This document shows positions 36,068 to 48,161 of a stretch of DNA of 64,000 nucleotides, one piece after another (position 1 is the stretch's first letter; each line of letters opens with the position of its first letter). A program made the translations under genes and the position numbers. The DNA is from Dentipellis sp. KUC8613 (Eukaryota; Basidiomycota; Agaricomycetes; Russulales; Hericiaceae), in NCBI GenBank assembly GCA_002286715.1, contig NSJX01000053.1:112258-176257 (forward strand). Reading direction: 5' to 3'. The notes under the pieces are model-generated. The model saw nothing but the letters and a program-made list of their open reading frames with translations. It was not told the origin of the DNA and ran no database searches.

Positions 36068-37718
36068 ATGGACTGGGACATCCCACTCTCCTCGTCGCCC
36101 ACAAGCGACTCTGGCGGGGACATCGCCTACGAATTGCGCAGGGAATACACGTCGCCGCACCCATATTCCGTGACCGCGTCGTACTCGGACCAGTCGGACG
36201 AGGCAAGCCCACTGGAAACGTACGCACGCGACCTGACTCTGCGACCTATTCCCTCTGGCTTGTCGTTCACGACCGCTTTCTCCTGCGAGCACCGCTATCC
36301 TCTGAAGAGTCGCGGAAAGGAGTGTGCTATGGTCGTCATGCGCAGCCGATCGAGCAGCCCGGACATGCCGCCGACGTACTACGTCGGCGACAAGATCACT
36401 GGCTATGTCGCCCTTCCACTGGCTAACCTCCAGAGCATCTCTCGCGTGGATGTCGTAGTGAGTAGACTTTCGGAACCGTTTACATACGTAGCTGAGCGTC
36501 GTGTTGTATTTTCAGATGCAAGAATTCGCTGCAGGACAGTCGGATGCCATAGCTGAGAGCCGGTGTAAGTTCGTGCCGGAGGACATCGAGCCGGCTTCTA
36601 TCCGGTCGAAGGGCCACGTTGAATGGCCATTCGAGATGGTCCCCATGCGAGAGGCCATCTCCGACTTCGACGTCGCCTCCTCTCGTTCCTCGACATCCTC
36701 TGGCCGACGCCATTCCAACTTCTCCGTGGCCTCGCGCTCCACCAAGGATAGCCAGCGCAGCGACACCTGTCTAATAATTGTCACGGCCCACCGACCCGGG
36801 CTCGCGCAGAAGTCGGTGTGAGTAATGAATGAGCACTGCCTTGCCTAGTATCTGATCCTTCTTTAGTTTGAAGCAAACAGTGCTGTTTAGGTCGCCTTCT
36901 GACGCTGGCAGCCCGCCGGTGTCACCGCAGGCGTTTAACCCGGATCCCGTACGGCGGCCGACACGGCCACCACCAATAGAACGCACGATGCGCAACTTGG
37001 ATCCCGTTATGATCAAGGGTCTCCTTTTCCAAGCCGACCCCGTCGAGGTGGAATGCATGGTGCGTTCCCTATTGAACTGCGTATTCCTATGCATCTCTGA
37101 CGGCCGTTGACTTCGTAGCTCGGCATTGCTGTGCCCGTGCGTCATGAAGCTGCCCGACTGCCTTTCTGTTCCCGTGCTGATTCGTGCTGATTATAGCTCA
37201 CGTACATGCTCGGGGAGGCCATTCCTTTGAGCATGACGCTGACGACGTCTGATCGATACGCGGTGGACTTGCTTGCGACGTCGCAGACGATCGACGTGCG
37301 GCTCATCAAGACGATGGCGTTCGGCGAGAATGCCCACGACGTGACGCCGAAGACAGGGTCGAAGTACAAGAAAGACGAGTGCGTGGGCATCGCGCGGTGG
37401 GTAGTCGAGAACACGGTGCAGCTGCCCTCGCCGCGTCGAAGAGACGGGGTCGAGCTGTGGCAGGTGCGTCTGCGGGGGTCGCTCCCAACGCAGGAGGACT
37501 CGCAGGCGAGCCCAGCATCGTTTGAGTTCCAACACATGTCGATGATGGTGAGCGCTGTCGCTGACTTGGTTGCTATCCTTGCTGATCATGATGGTTGTCC
37601 GCGGATGCCACTACAGTATACGGTTCGACTATATCCATTCAAGGCCAAGGACTTCAGGCCGAACAAGGCTGCCAACAAGGAGCTCTTGATTCTGAAGGTC
37701 GCGATGACTGGTTCATGA
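36068..37718 (+). CDS. arrestin-like protein D (inverted paralogue of A)
   Basis: Six exons: 36068-36457, 36516-36817, 36867-37059, 37119-37136 (18 nt), 37197-37547, 37617-37718; 451 aa, or 472 aa if the ATG at 36005 is used. Segments parallel gene A almost line by line: HRYPLKSRGKECAMVVMRSR, PPTYYVGDKITGYVALPLAN, SKGHVEWPFEMVPMREAISD, LTYMLGEAIPLSMTLTTSDR, YTVRLYPFKAKDFRPNKAAN. The PPTY motif is kept. Exons of 302, 18, 351 and 102 nt equal those of gene A. It lies about 13 kb from A on the opposite strand, so an inverted duplication is likely. The trafficking-adaptor role is inferred. Confidence 0.78.
37119..37136 (+). other. 18-nt microexon of arrestin-like gene D
   Basis: TTCGTAG precedes CTCGGCATTGCTGTGCCC (LGIAVP), then GTGCGT. 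Phase 0. Confidence 0.75.
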
Positions 37719-38668
37719 CATTGCTGTCAAGCCGCTAATACGAGCGCCTCCTTCGTTTGTCTTGACCGTCTCTAGCTCCTCTTCAAGCGGGACATGGACG
37801 CCTGATGTTCACCAGGCCATTGGCGAGGCGATCGTTGCTGGACATTTACATTTCTTTTGCATTATCTATTATCATCTCGAAGTCACTCATTTACATATCT
37901 ATATTTCGTCTAGCTTTTCATGTTCCTTCGTCTTGGTTTGAGCCATGTATTCTCATGTCTTCTCGGGCTTTTTGGTTGGTGCAAAGAGTATTGTAATCTG
38001 CTTCATTTAAAGCGGTCTATAAATTATGGTATTTTTAGAAGCGTAGATGTAGAGAAGAAAAGGCTGTATCTAGATAACTTCACTATAGGGTTGGGTTGAG
38101 GATGAGAGGATATCGGGGGGATTCAGGGTGCGGTTGAGCCTGTACGCGTACTCTACTCCTATGTCTCTCGTGGCCACTTTTTACTTCAAAATACACAAAG
38201 AGATCTCGGTGCCTTCATTTTGCATCCGCGTGAAAACGAGTGCTTTGTGGAGCGACCGCTGCAACGTTCGTCCCTGATGAGATCGAGCATTTCCTATTGG
38301 CAATAAATCGCCGTATTTTGTGGCCCTGAAAAAACGGCCGGCCGGTGCTGCCGCACAACACGACCCCCAAATTCCACAGAAATCCCTCCGAAATTCAAAA
38401 CAAACGGTGCGTCACGACCGGCGACGGGGCAACGAACAGGCACGACGGCGGCGGGGGCGGGCGGCGTATCAGAAGCGGGTGCCGCGGCAGACCAGAACAG
38501 GCGCTTATACCGCCTCCAAAACTTCGCTACTCCATGCCGGCCATGTGCTCCGCCCCGGCGCTTTCTGCTATATATGCGCTTAGATAGTCTGCATGGCTCC
38601 CTTCGTGCAGGCGACCGCCATTCCCCCCCGGTCTCCGTACACATTCACGTCTTTTTCTTACGCCTCTC
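37719..38668. other. intergenic, arrestin D to ATG22
   Basis: About 950 bp. An AT-rich 3' part of gene D is followed by the ATG22 promoter, with tatatatgcg near 38570 as a TATA-like patch about 100 bp before the start. No gene seen. Confidence 0.5.
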
Positions 38669-41453
38669 ATGGATACGACCCCGCCGGACGTGAAGGACCC
38701 GAAGGACGTGAAGATCGTCGAGGCGGGTGCCGTCAATGTCGAGGCAGACGCGGTGAGCCTGGATGATACGACCCTCAACGACCGCTGGACGACCAATCGA
38801 CGCGAATTATGGTGTTTCTATCTGTATTACATCGTGCGTCGTCTTCGTCTTCACTCATATCGCGTCCACGAGTTGACGAGACGGACGCCAGGGCAATAAC
38901 GGCCTTAGCGGCTTCAACTTTGGTCCCTCGCAGTTCCAAAACTTACTCTACCTCGCGGGCTACGACCCCGCGCAGCCGCCGTTCTCGGCACCGTGCGGCT
39001 CAGACACGGGATGCGTGCTGCCCTACCTCGGGCGCGTACGCGACAGTGCGTATTGCTAGACTGCCCTCCCCGTTTTCCAGATCCCTCACGCGCAACCTGG
39101 ATGACTTGCGCCTGCGTGTGTGCTCCTGCGATGCATGCGACGCAGTCAACTCCATCGTGCTCACCACGAACGGGATTAGCTTCGCGATTCAGGCCGTGCT
39201 GTTGCTTATCATTGGCGCTTGGGCGGACTATGGTCGCTGGAGGTGCGCCGAACATCGTCATGGTCATCTGTCTTCGTGTTGCGGTGCTGAGCGTTACTTG
39301 TACAGGCCAAACATCACAATCGCCTTCACTCTGGTCGCAGTTGGAGTGTCGTTCGCTTGGCTCGGCGTCGAAGACCCGTCAAGATGGCGCGCGGGTGTAG
39401 CGCTCTACATTCTTGGACGTGAGTACTCATTGCGCTCGGCGTTTCCGAACAAAATTCAAGCTGTTTGGGCGCAGTAATCACATATCAGGTACGCATACAT
39501 GCTGCCCCGCTCTATGGGTTGGACTGACACGTGGAATTGAACCGCCGGTGATAGGGCGCGCTCACATTTTGGACCGCCGCGTTCCCTGCGCTCGCGCGCA
39601 ACCTCCCCGAGGTCAGGCAATCTGCCTCCGACGCGTCTGCTGGGCTGAAGACGTGTGTTCACCTTCTGCCGCTTGTGTTTGTACCGCATATACTCACAAA
39701 ATTGCGTGCAGGATTGAAGAGCATGAGAGCTACGAGTCGCTTGCCCGCAATCGCGTTTCGAACATCTCGTTTGCCGTGTGTTCCGCAGGCGAAATTATCG
39801 TGCTCGCGATCATGGTCGGCATCATCAAGGGCCTGCATGCGGACGCGAGCACGGAGAACAATACGAAAGCGTTCAGCGTGCTGATCGCTTTCTCCGGAGC
39901 TGTGTGGCGTGCGTACTGTTGTCCGTTTTTCTGTTATGCTGATCTGCTGACGGCGCATGTGGATTTCAGTGGTGTGCGCGCTCCCGTGGTTCATTTTCGA
40001 GAAGCGCAGACCGGGCCTTGCGCTGCCGCCGGGCACGTCGCTCATCACGGTCGGTCTCAAGCAAACCTACGTCGCGCTCAGAGAGTGTATGCGCCTCAAG
40101 CAGACCTTCCTGTATCTTATATTCTATTTCCTCATGTGAGTGCGCTCTGAATTTCCACCGGCTTCGCAATTGCTCATAGAGATTAAAGGGGCGATGTGTT
40201 GAATACTACTGTGTATGCATTCATCACCGTGTATGCTGAGTTGGAACTGATAGGATGTGGATCATACAGAACTGTTATCGGGACCCTGCAGAATACGTTC
40301 GTCCCGCGCATACTCGCGCAGCGTTGATTCCTCCTCCCAGGGCCGTTGTTTGCTGACGCGCACATCCTTGTCGACGCCGACAGCGTTGTGTCATATTCGA
40401 CTTTGCAGCTCACGCTTTTGCTCCTGGTGGGCATCGTCGCACAGGGTGTAGGAATTTAGTATGTCCTTCTCCCATTCTTTTACAATTGAGCCTCATTTTG
40501 TTTATGCTGGCGCAGTGCATTCTGGCTTGTACAAAAAAGATTCCAAATTCGCACAAAGAGCGTGAGCGCTTTATCGGCATTTCGCTATCGGCAACGGCAC
40601 TGACCCACCGTCTTGGTATAGATGCTTATGTTCAATGTCTTCTGGATTCTGGTATGTCTTTTTCCAGCGGGTATGCTGTTCAACGCTCATCAACACCGCA
40701 GATCCTCACTATTTGGGGCCTCATCGGCGTACACACCGATAAATTCGGCTTCAAACACGTCTGGGAAATCTGGTGCGTCCGCACACGGCAGCGCCGGGTT
40801 TACGTGCGTGCTGACACTGATGCATCTTACGCACAGGCTGTATCAGGTCTTCTACGGCCTGATGGTGTGCCCGTGGTACGCATACAGCCAGACGATGATC
40901 AGCGAGGTGTCGCCCCTCCCGCAAATGTACGTCTCCTTGTCCCCTCGCTATTTTTTTATCTGAAGAGTGTCTGATGCCGGCATGCACGCAGGTTCCTGTT
41001 CTTCGCGCTCTTCTCCGTCGTACGTCACTGATATCTTCTGGCCTGCCCTCTCCTCGCCGAAATGAAGACTCACGGTCATTTTGCGTGCGGTGGAACAGGT
41101 CGGCAAGACGTCTGCGTTCATCGGGCCCTTCGTGTCGAGCGCGATCATCACCGCGAGCGGGAACAATGACAACATGCCGTTCGCGTTCCTCTTCGGGCTG
41201 TACGTCACACACTCCCCCTCCCTCCTTTATCCCCCTCTCCTTCTTTCTCACTGCTCCTTGATACCGATGCGGATTCTCACGTCCTTATCTCTTGCGTGCT
41301 CCGCGATGCGATTGCTGACCTGCCATGTGTGTGCGCAGGGGTGCGTTCAGCACGATATTCCTGTTCTTTGTGGATATGGAGAAGAGCAAGAAGGAGTGCG
41401 ATGAGTTCGTCGTTGCGGAGGCGAAGCGGGATGCGTTTGCCGTGGATCTGTAG
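38669..41453 (+). CDS. ATG22: ATG22-like vacuolar MFS transporter
   Basis: Eighteen exons: 38669-38833, 38892-39045, 39146-39242, 39306-39418, 39475-39488 (14 nt), 39555-39652, 39712-39908, 39970-40135, 40189-40212, 40270-40305, 40384-40458, 40516-40561, 40622-40651, 40702-40772, 40837-40926, 40992-41019, 41099-41199, 41339-41453; 539 aa. It is a multi-pass protein (FAIQAVLLLIIGAWADYG, ISFAVCSAGEIIVLAIMVGI, LTLLLLVGIVAQGVGIY, FLFFALFSVVGKTSAFIGPF) with the family pattern ELWCFYLYYIGNNGLSGFNF and GNNDNMPFAFLFGLGAFSTI. Known relatives sit in the vacuole membrane and export amino acids after autophagy. The intron at 40306-40383 appears to begin GC. All 18 junctions keep one frame to the stop. 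Confidence 0.85.
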
Positions 41454-43292
41454 CCGCATGCCGTGTTCGGCATATCGGCGTTCGGCATTCCGCTATGTGG
41501 TTGCGTTACATAGAAGAGCGGGACGTGTGGTGTGTTCGGAGGTGCATAGGCCGATCGAGGAGGGCTGCTGGAGCAAAAATGCAGCAGTGTCTGTAGTCGT
41601 TGATGCCACAAATATGGAATATGCACTCAAAGAGTGCTGTAAACATACCTCCAGAATACTGAACGCGTTTTACGATGTCATAGAGGTAAAAAGCCTCGTA
41701 TTGGGAGGCAGACGGTGCCTGGTACCGTCACACGTGTACATGTAAATGAGATGTTCCTCGTAGAATCTGCATCGGTTCAATCTCACGATCTCGAGTTCTG
41801 TAAATTTCAGCGTGCAGAAAGTTGAACGTCAGGCATATCGAATACACCGGTGCCGGGCCGCGGAGTTATTTGGTCGTGAAGGCGGCACAAGGGCTGGCGA
41901 GGGCTGCGACTTCTCAAAAGGCTTTTGGTGTCAGCGGGTTTTCGTTGCGGACTTCTCGTTCATTTTCGACATGACTGATGCAGCTTTGTGGATTATTTGA
42001 GGTCCACGACAATGCTTGCTGGGCCTAAGGCTTGTCAGCTGGAATATGAGAACCCAAAGTTGCAAACCCTCGCTGAGTCGTTCTCCTTGATATCGTGCGC
42101 TGCACACGGGACATCAGAGAAAGTCAGAATCAAAGGGCATGATATGGACGATGGATCGGCAGGTACGTACATCTGAAATTTAGGTTTAACATCGAGCAGA
42201 TGAAATTCCAAAACGCTCCTAAGATTAATTTCATGCACCATCGTTTTACGTACCAACACGCTCATAGCCAGCAATCGCGGTCAAGAATCAAGATATCAGG
42301 GCCTTCCAGGCAGCGAACGCATAACGTCATGGAGCATCGATAGAGCATGACGTCGTATGATCTGGCAAGAACAAGGTCGACAGTTTCCAAGACGTGTCGT
42401 GCAGCTGGGAACAGACGGTCGAAATCAGACACCGTACGACTACGAAATTTTAGGAAGAACATACGGCGCAGTGCTTGGAATGCTTCGGACGCACGGAGCC
42501 ACGCGAAAGCCGCCCAAGATTGGATACGACGGAGCATATACAACGGAACATGGCCATGCGCGCCAACGGCCGAGCGCCACGGTGGATTCCTGCAACGCGG
42601 ATTGGCCATGTGTGTGATTATGTCCGCTGCGAAGATCCAGGGCGAGGTGGACATGGACAGGCGCCGTGATAAAGGTCGGCGTTCAGACGTCCGAGGAACA
42701 GGGACCGCCAGTCAAAGCTTCCACGGTCCCGCAGAGCAGGATCACTGTCAGAGGCCGGCAGCGGAGGTATATCGCACGGTCGCTGAGAACAATGTAGCAA
42801 CAATACCCGACGAAGATCCAGGGCGGAAACGGTAACATTTGGTAGACACGTTCCGAGCGGTCGTTGGATGGGATAAGGCGGCAAGAGGTGATGGAGGAGA
42901 AAAGGAAAGAGGAAAGGGTGGGGACATCAATAAATGACATTCGGTGACCGCGCCTATTTAGAGCTGGCAGACGGCGCGAAGTCCGGTTGGCTCAGTCCGC
43001 TCAAGTACTGCTGCCTCCTTATCCCTTTCTTCTCCTGTCGCCCACCCGCTCGTCTCTAATCACACAGTCTCTTTCTCTCTTTCTCGTCTGCTATATCTCT
43101 ATACCGGTGTGCATCATTCTACCCGTTGGCACGCACCCCGCATCATTCTGACGCGCTCGCTGGGGATCGTCCACCTGCAGTCCGAACAAGTCGCACAGGC
43201 TTTGTCGTAACGCGGACCCCGCACCTCTTTCCCCGCCAGCGTCTCTTTCCCCGCATCCCTTTCTTTCAAACCCCCATCGTACCACCCCCACC
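41454..43292. other. 1.8-kb intergenic, ATG22 to trehalase
   Basis: No recognised gene; frames up to 162 aa lack motifs. The last ~270 bp look like a promoter and leader: a tatttag patch near 42955 and a pyrimidine-rich tract around 43010-43100. The long upstream space fits a regulated trehalase gene. Confidence 0.5.
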
Positions 43293-46098
43293 ATGGCCCC
43301 GCCTCTGTCGCACCCGCCCGGCGTGAACTTCCTCGAGCACGATGAGCATCGCCCTGTCCACGTCGACGCCGCACAGTACTACGGCGGCCCCGAATTCCAT
43401 AGCCGCACGCGGACTTACAGTGCCGTATGTTCTGTGTCCTATCAGCGTGATGCATGCTCCTGACGTGTCCGCCTTCCCTCGTCGCGCGTTGACAGTCCTC
43501 CCCGTACGGCTACAACCCAAAGCGCACGCCTGCATTCGAGGATGACTGGCATCTCCGTCCGCGCCGTATGTCGCACGACGAGAAAAGCTCTGCGCCTCGC
43601 CGTTTCTTGATTGACGTCGAGGAGACCATCCGTCTCGTCCTCGAACAGGAGGACACGGACGGTGACTTCCAGATTAGCATTACAGACGCAGGCCCCAAGA
43701 TCCTCTCGCTGGGGACAGCGACCAGCAATGGCTACAAGAGCTTCGACATCCGTGTAAGCTGCAGCATGCCCGTCCCGCATATGCCGTAAAACTGACACCT
43801 TCTCTGCAGGGCACGTACATGCTGTCAAACCTCTTGCAGGAGCTTGCCCTTGCACGCGACCACAACCGCAAGCGCATCGTGCTCGACGAGGCGCGGCTGA
43901 CGGAGAACCCGGTCGACCGGCTCTCGCGCATGATCAAGAACTCGTTCTGGCATTCGCTGACCCGCCGCATCGACGGCGACGGTCTCGAGATCATCTGTGC
44001 GGATCCGAAGAACCGCACCGGCCGCATCCAGCCACGGATCTACGTGCCCCACCGCGAGCCCGCCATGGCGGAGTACTACAGGAGAATCGCGAAGGAGAAG
44101 CCGCATCTCAATTTGGATGTGCAGGTGCTCCCCCCGAAGCCCGATGACCCGTACTTCGTCAAGAGCTTGAATAACAAGCCTGGTATCTTGGCGCTGGCAA
44201 TGAACGAGGTCGACGATGGCAAGGGTGGCCGGACGCTCAAGGGCATCCCATTCGTTGTCCCTGGTGCTCGTTTCAATGAGGTTTGTTTCAACCCACTCCC
44301 GTGCTTAAGCCCGACTGACCTGGGAAACTAGCTGTACAACTGGGACTCATATTTCATCTCCCTGGGCCTGCTTGTCGACGGCCAAGTCGCTATGGCCAAG
44401 GGCCTCGTCGAGCACTTCATCTTCGAGATCAAGCACTACAACAAGATCCTCAACGGCAGCCGGTCATACTACCTCTCGCGCACCCAGCCGCCTTTCCTTA
44501 CGGACATGGCGCTTCAAATCTACAATCAGCTGGACCGCTCGGATCTTGACGCGAACCGGCTATGGCTGAAACGTGCCATCCAGGCCGCGATCAAAGAGTA
44601 CCACACGGTGTGGGTAGCAGAGCCACGGATGGATCCCAAGACGGGTCTGTCGAGGTACCGCCCGGAGGGTGTGGGCATCCCTCCCGAGACAGAGGCGACG
44701 CACTTCACGCACATCCTCGAGCCGTACGCGACGAAGCACGGGCTGTCCGTGCTCGAGTTCAGCGAGAAGTACAACGCGGGCGCGATCAAGGAGCCCGAGC
44801 TGGACGAGTACTTCCTGCACGACCGCGCGGTGCGCGAGTCGGGCCACGACACGTCGTACCGGCTCGAGAAGCGCTGCGCGAACCTCGCGACGATCGACCT
44901 GCAGGCGCTGCTGTACAAGTACGAGATCGACATCGCGACGGCGATCCTCGAGGTGTTCGACGACGAGATCGAGCTCGAGGAGGACTTCGACCTCGCGCCG
45001 TTCCCGCCGAGCCCCGAGGCGTACGCGAACCCGCGCCGCGAGCGCTCGACGTCGCGCGTGCAGCATAGCAAGGAGTGGTTCGCGCGCGCGGAGCTGCGCA
45101 AGGAGCGGATCGATAAGTACTGCTGGAACGAGAGCAAGAGCCTGTACTTTGATTACGACACGGTGCAGGAGCGCCAGAGTCTGTATGAGAGTGTCACGGC
45201 GTACTGGGCGCTGTGGGCGGGCTGCGCGAGCGAGGAGCAGTGCTGGAAGCTTGTGTCCCATTCGTTGAAGAAGTTTGAGGTGCTTGGTGGACTTGTCTCT
45301 GGAACTGAGGAGTCCAGAGGAAAAATCTCGCTCGATAGGCCCAATCGGCAGTGGGACTACCCATATGCATGGTACGTTGCTGGATGTTGTGGTTTCTTGT
45401 ATCGCGGATGCTTACACTGTCGAATAGGCCGCCGCATCAAATTATGGCATGGGTAGGCTTGGAACGATACGGATACCTAGAGGACGCACAGCGGCTGGCA
45501 TACAGGTTCCTCTACATGTAAGTCCATGACTTTTCCTAAGGATTATCATTCATCCCTGACGGTTTCACAGGATGACCACGGCCTTCGTCGACTTCAATGG
45601 TGTCGTTCCAGAAAAGGTGAGCGTCTTCGATCCAGATATGAGCTCCCAGGTTCTGACATCCGCGCATCACAGTTCGATGCGGTGAGGCTTTCCCACCTCG
45701 TTGACGCCGAGTACGGAAACCAGGGCATCGACTTCAAGATGGTGCCTCGCGAGGGTTTTGGCTGGATGAATGGTGCGTCTCTTTCCTTGTGCTTTCCGAG
45801 CCGGACATTAACTGATGGCCTTTGTATAGCTGCATATCAGGTCGGCCTGTCCTTCCTCTCTAACCACATGCGCCGCGCTGTCGCAGCATGCACGTCGCCC
45901 GAGGTCTTCTTTGGCCGCAGCATGATGGGCGAGCACACCGCCGCGCCCCCATCCAGCGTCGTCAACGACCCGCTCGGGATGGCGATGGAGAACCTCACGC
46001 TCCAGACGTCGTCCCCTGGCGCCGGGCCCGAGCAGGACAATGCGCCGCCGCCGTACTTCACGAACGGCACGAACGGCGAGAGCGCCGTTGCCGCCTGA
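43293..46098 (+). CDS. NTH1: neutral trehalase (GH37)
   Basis: Hydrolyses cytosolic trehalose to two glucose. Eight exons: 43293-43424, 43496-43753, 43810-44280, 44332-45371, 45428-45517, 45571-45616, 45673-45772, 45830-46098; 801 aa. Both GH37 signatures are present: [15 protein letters not shown] (about 281-295, across an intron) and [12 protein letters not shown] (also across an intron). The N-terminal regulatory part has an RRMS site at 67-70, a PKA consensus, and a calcium-binding EF-like loop [12 protein letters not shown] at 97-108. Both are marks of the neutral (PKA/14-3-3/Ca-regulated) class and not of secreted acid trehalase; there is no signal peptide. The C-terminus is a low-complexity tail. 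Confidence 0.95.
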
Positions 46099-46724
46099 GT
46101 ATGCGCGTAGTCGCTTTTCGTCTCTAGAGGTGTTCAGCTACAGATTAGGCTATACTTGATCGGATTAATCGTGCACCCCTTTTACCGGTGCTTCTCTCTT
46201 GTCTCTGTCTCTCTCTTTCATTTCTATTTCGCCTTCTCCCACTCTTGCTCTCTCGTTCTCGGCTCTCATTTTCCGTTTCTCGATTTCTGTCTTCTTTTTC
46301 TCGCTCCGTTCCGCATACCGTTAGACAAGCATGCAGCGCGCACTGGACCCTCATACATTCCTCGTTAAAGTTTGCACGCAATAGTTTCCCTCCCGTCGAG
46401 CTTCGTTCTGATCCACCCCATCCGTTATAGTTACAGTTCTCGCTACTAGCTCTGTACCAGTATTTTAGTTGCACCGTCAATGCAAGGCCGTCTTGTTTGC
46501 ACGCGCGTTTGCAATTGGTTCCATGCCAGTGTCGATTGTCACGAGCTCGAAGGACGCTCGAGTTGGGGAGACGACGCATGCCGACGTCATAGGGTACGTA
46601 GGTGGGTGCCCCGATCTTCTGCGCAATCGAAAGATGCTTCCGCTCATTGGATCGTGGACGTAGATACTAATAGATGCCCTGGGGCCTGCTATAAGGGTGA
46701 CCTTCGCCACCTCGACAACTCGCT
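46099..46724. other. intergenic with long pyrimidine tract
   Basis: About 625 bp: trehalase 3' UTR and the hemerythrin gene promoter. A run rich in TCTC/CTTT occupies about 46190-46310. No gene seen. Confidence 0.5.
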
Positions 46725-47626
46725 ATGCTCTCAGCTCGGAGTTCTACCGCCCTGTTCAGTGGACACCTCCTACACACTTCGCCTTCCCAGCTCGCAGCCT
46801 CCCGCCGCGCCATGTCCACGCTCTTCAACTCGATCAAAGAGGACCACGAGGAGGTGAGATCGCTGCTTGTCAGTCACCCAACCGTTGCTCGATGCTCACG
46901 GGTGCACATATGGCAGATGTACGAATACCACGACCAGTATACGCGCGCGCGCGAGGGCGGCAACGTCGATGCGCAGGCGCGGTGGGCGCGCCAGCTGACC
47001 TGGGAGGTGGCGCGGCACGCCGTGGCGGAGGAGATCGTGGTGTACCCGCTCATGGAGAAGCACCTCGGCGAGAAGGGGAGGCAGCTTGCTGACCACGACC
47101 GCGAGGAGCATCAGGTCCGTCTCTTCCCTGCCCAGCGACTCGAAGACGACGCTGATATGGTGGGGCTGGGCTGGGCAGTCGGCGAAGGAGCACCTGTATA
47201 AGCTCGAGGGGCTGCAGCCGGGGAGTGCAGAGTTCCATGGTGTTATGACGCAGATGATGGAGGCGCTGCACCACCATAACGATGACGAGGAGATCAACGA
47301 CTTGCCGCTGCTCGAGCCTGCTATCGGGGAGGAGGGAAGCAAAGAGGCGGCGCTTAGTTTTAAGAAGACGAAGAAGCTCGTTCCTACCAGGTGAGCTCAT
47401 GTCTACTGGCTAGGGAATGAGCTGACGTCCGTGCATCAGAGCGCATCCGTCTATTCCGAACAAGCCGCCGTTCGAGACGCTGCTTGGCTTGTTGGAGGCG
47501 CCGATTGACAAGATCAAGGATGCGTTCGCGGCGTTCCCGAGCGAGGAGGAGATGAGTGAGGCTAAGGAGGAGCTGAAAACGCGAGACCATGATGCTGCGG
47601 CGGGAAGAGCTGCTGCAGCGAATTGA
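46725..47626 (+). CDS. hemerythrin HHE cation-binding domain protein
   Basis: Four exons: 46725-46853, 46917-47114, 47179-47390, 47440-47626; 241 aa. The four-helix metal-binding pattern is readable: IKEDHEE, WEVARHAVAEEIVVYPLMEK, DHDREEHQ, and MEALHHHNDDEEINDLPLLE, which supply the His/Glu ligands of a di-iron or similar site. The N-terminus (MLSARSSTALFSGHLLHTSP) is basic and hydroxylated and may be a mitochondrial presequence; a second in-frame ATG at residue 30 (MSTLFNSIKEDHEE) would give a cytosolic form. Ligand and role (oxygen, nitric oxide or iron sensing) cannot be told from sequence. Confidence 0.85.
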
Positions 47627-48161
47627 AGTCATGGACGTTTTCTCACCAGGAAGACTCAGGATGTAGCGCACACGAGCATGCACGAATCATGAATGTCTAT
47701 CGTGTTGTGGCGGAGCAATTGGCACTGCACGACAACCCAACCCACGTTTTCCTGGAAATCGGGTCAGATCAAATGAGAATAAGGCCCACCTCACTTCTTG
47801 ACCATGTGCTTGGGCCTTTATCTGGCCTGGTGCAGCATTTGAGATGAATCCAGAGAGACCACAGTAGTTGTACAATCGGGCAATGGAGCTCTGATTCATG
47901 TCCTGAGTGATTAATTTAATATCTAACATCGTTTTACCACGCCAGCTTTATCGGGACACCTCTTTGTACCATCCAAGGCACTCCGGACAGTTTTTCGAGT
48001 ATGCAAGCATTCGAACAGACGCACCGTAAAACAGCATAGGCGTTCGAGTGTGTGGTAACGGAAGAACCAAGTTCACCGGAAGAGGTAACACGCGGCCACG
48101 GCCATGACAAAGGCGCCAGGCGGGGTTGCCTCCGCCGCTCCAGGCCGTCCTCAGTTGCGCA
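47627..48161. other. intergenic, HHE gene to ATG15
   Basis: About 535 bp with no recognised gene. 3' UTR then promoter sequence. Confidence 0.5.

Noticed and set aside
35497..36426. 309-aa plus-strand frame
   Set aside because: Begins at a non-ATG codon and overlaps arrestin D in another frame. The arrestin frame is supported by its paralogue A.
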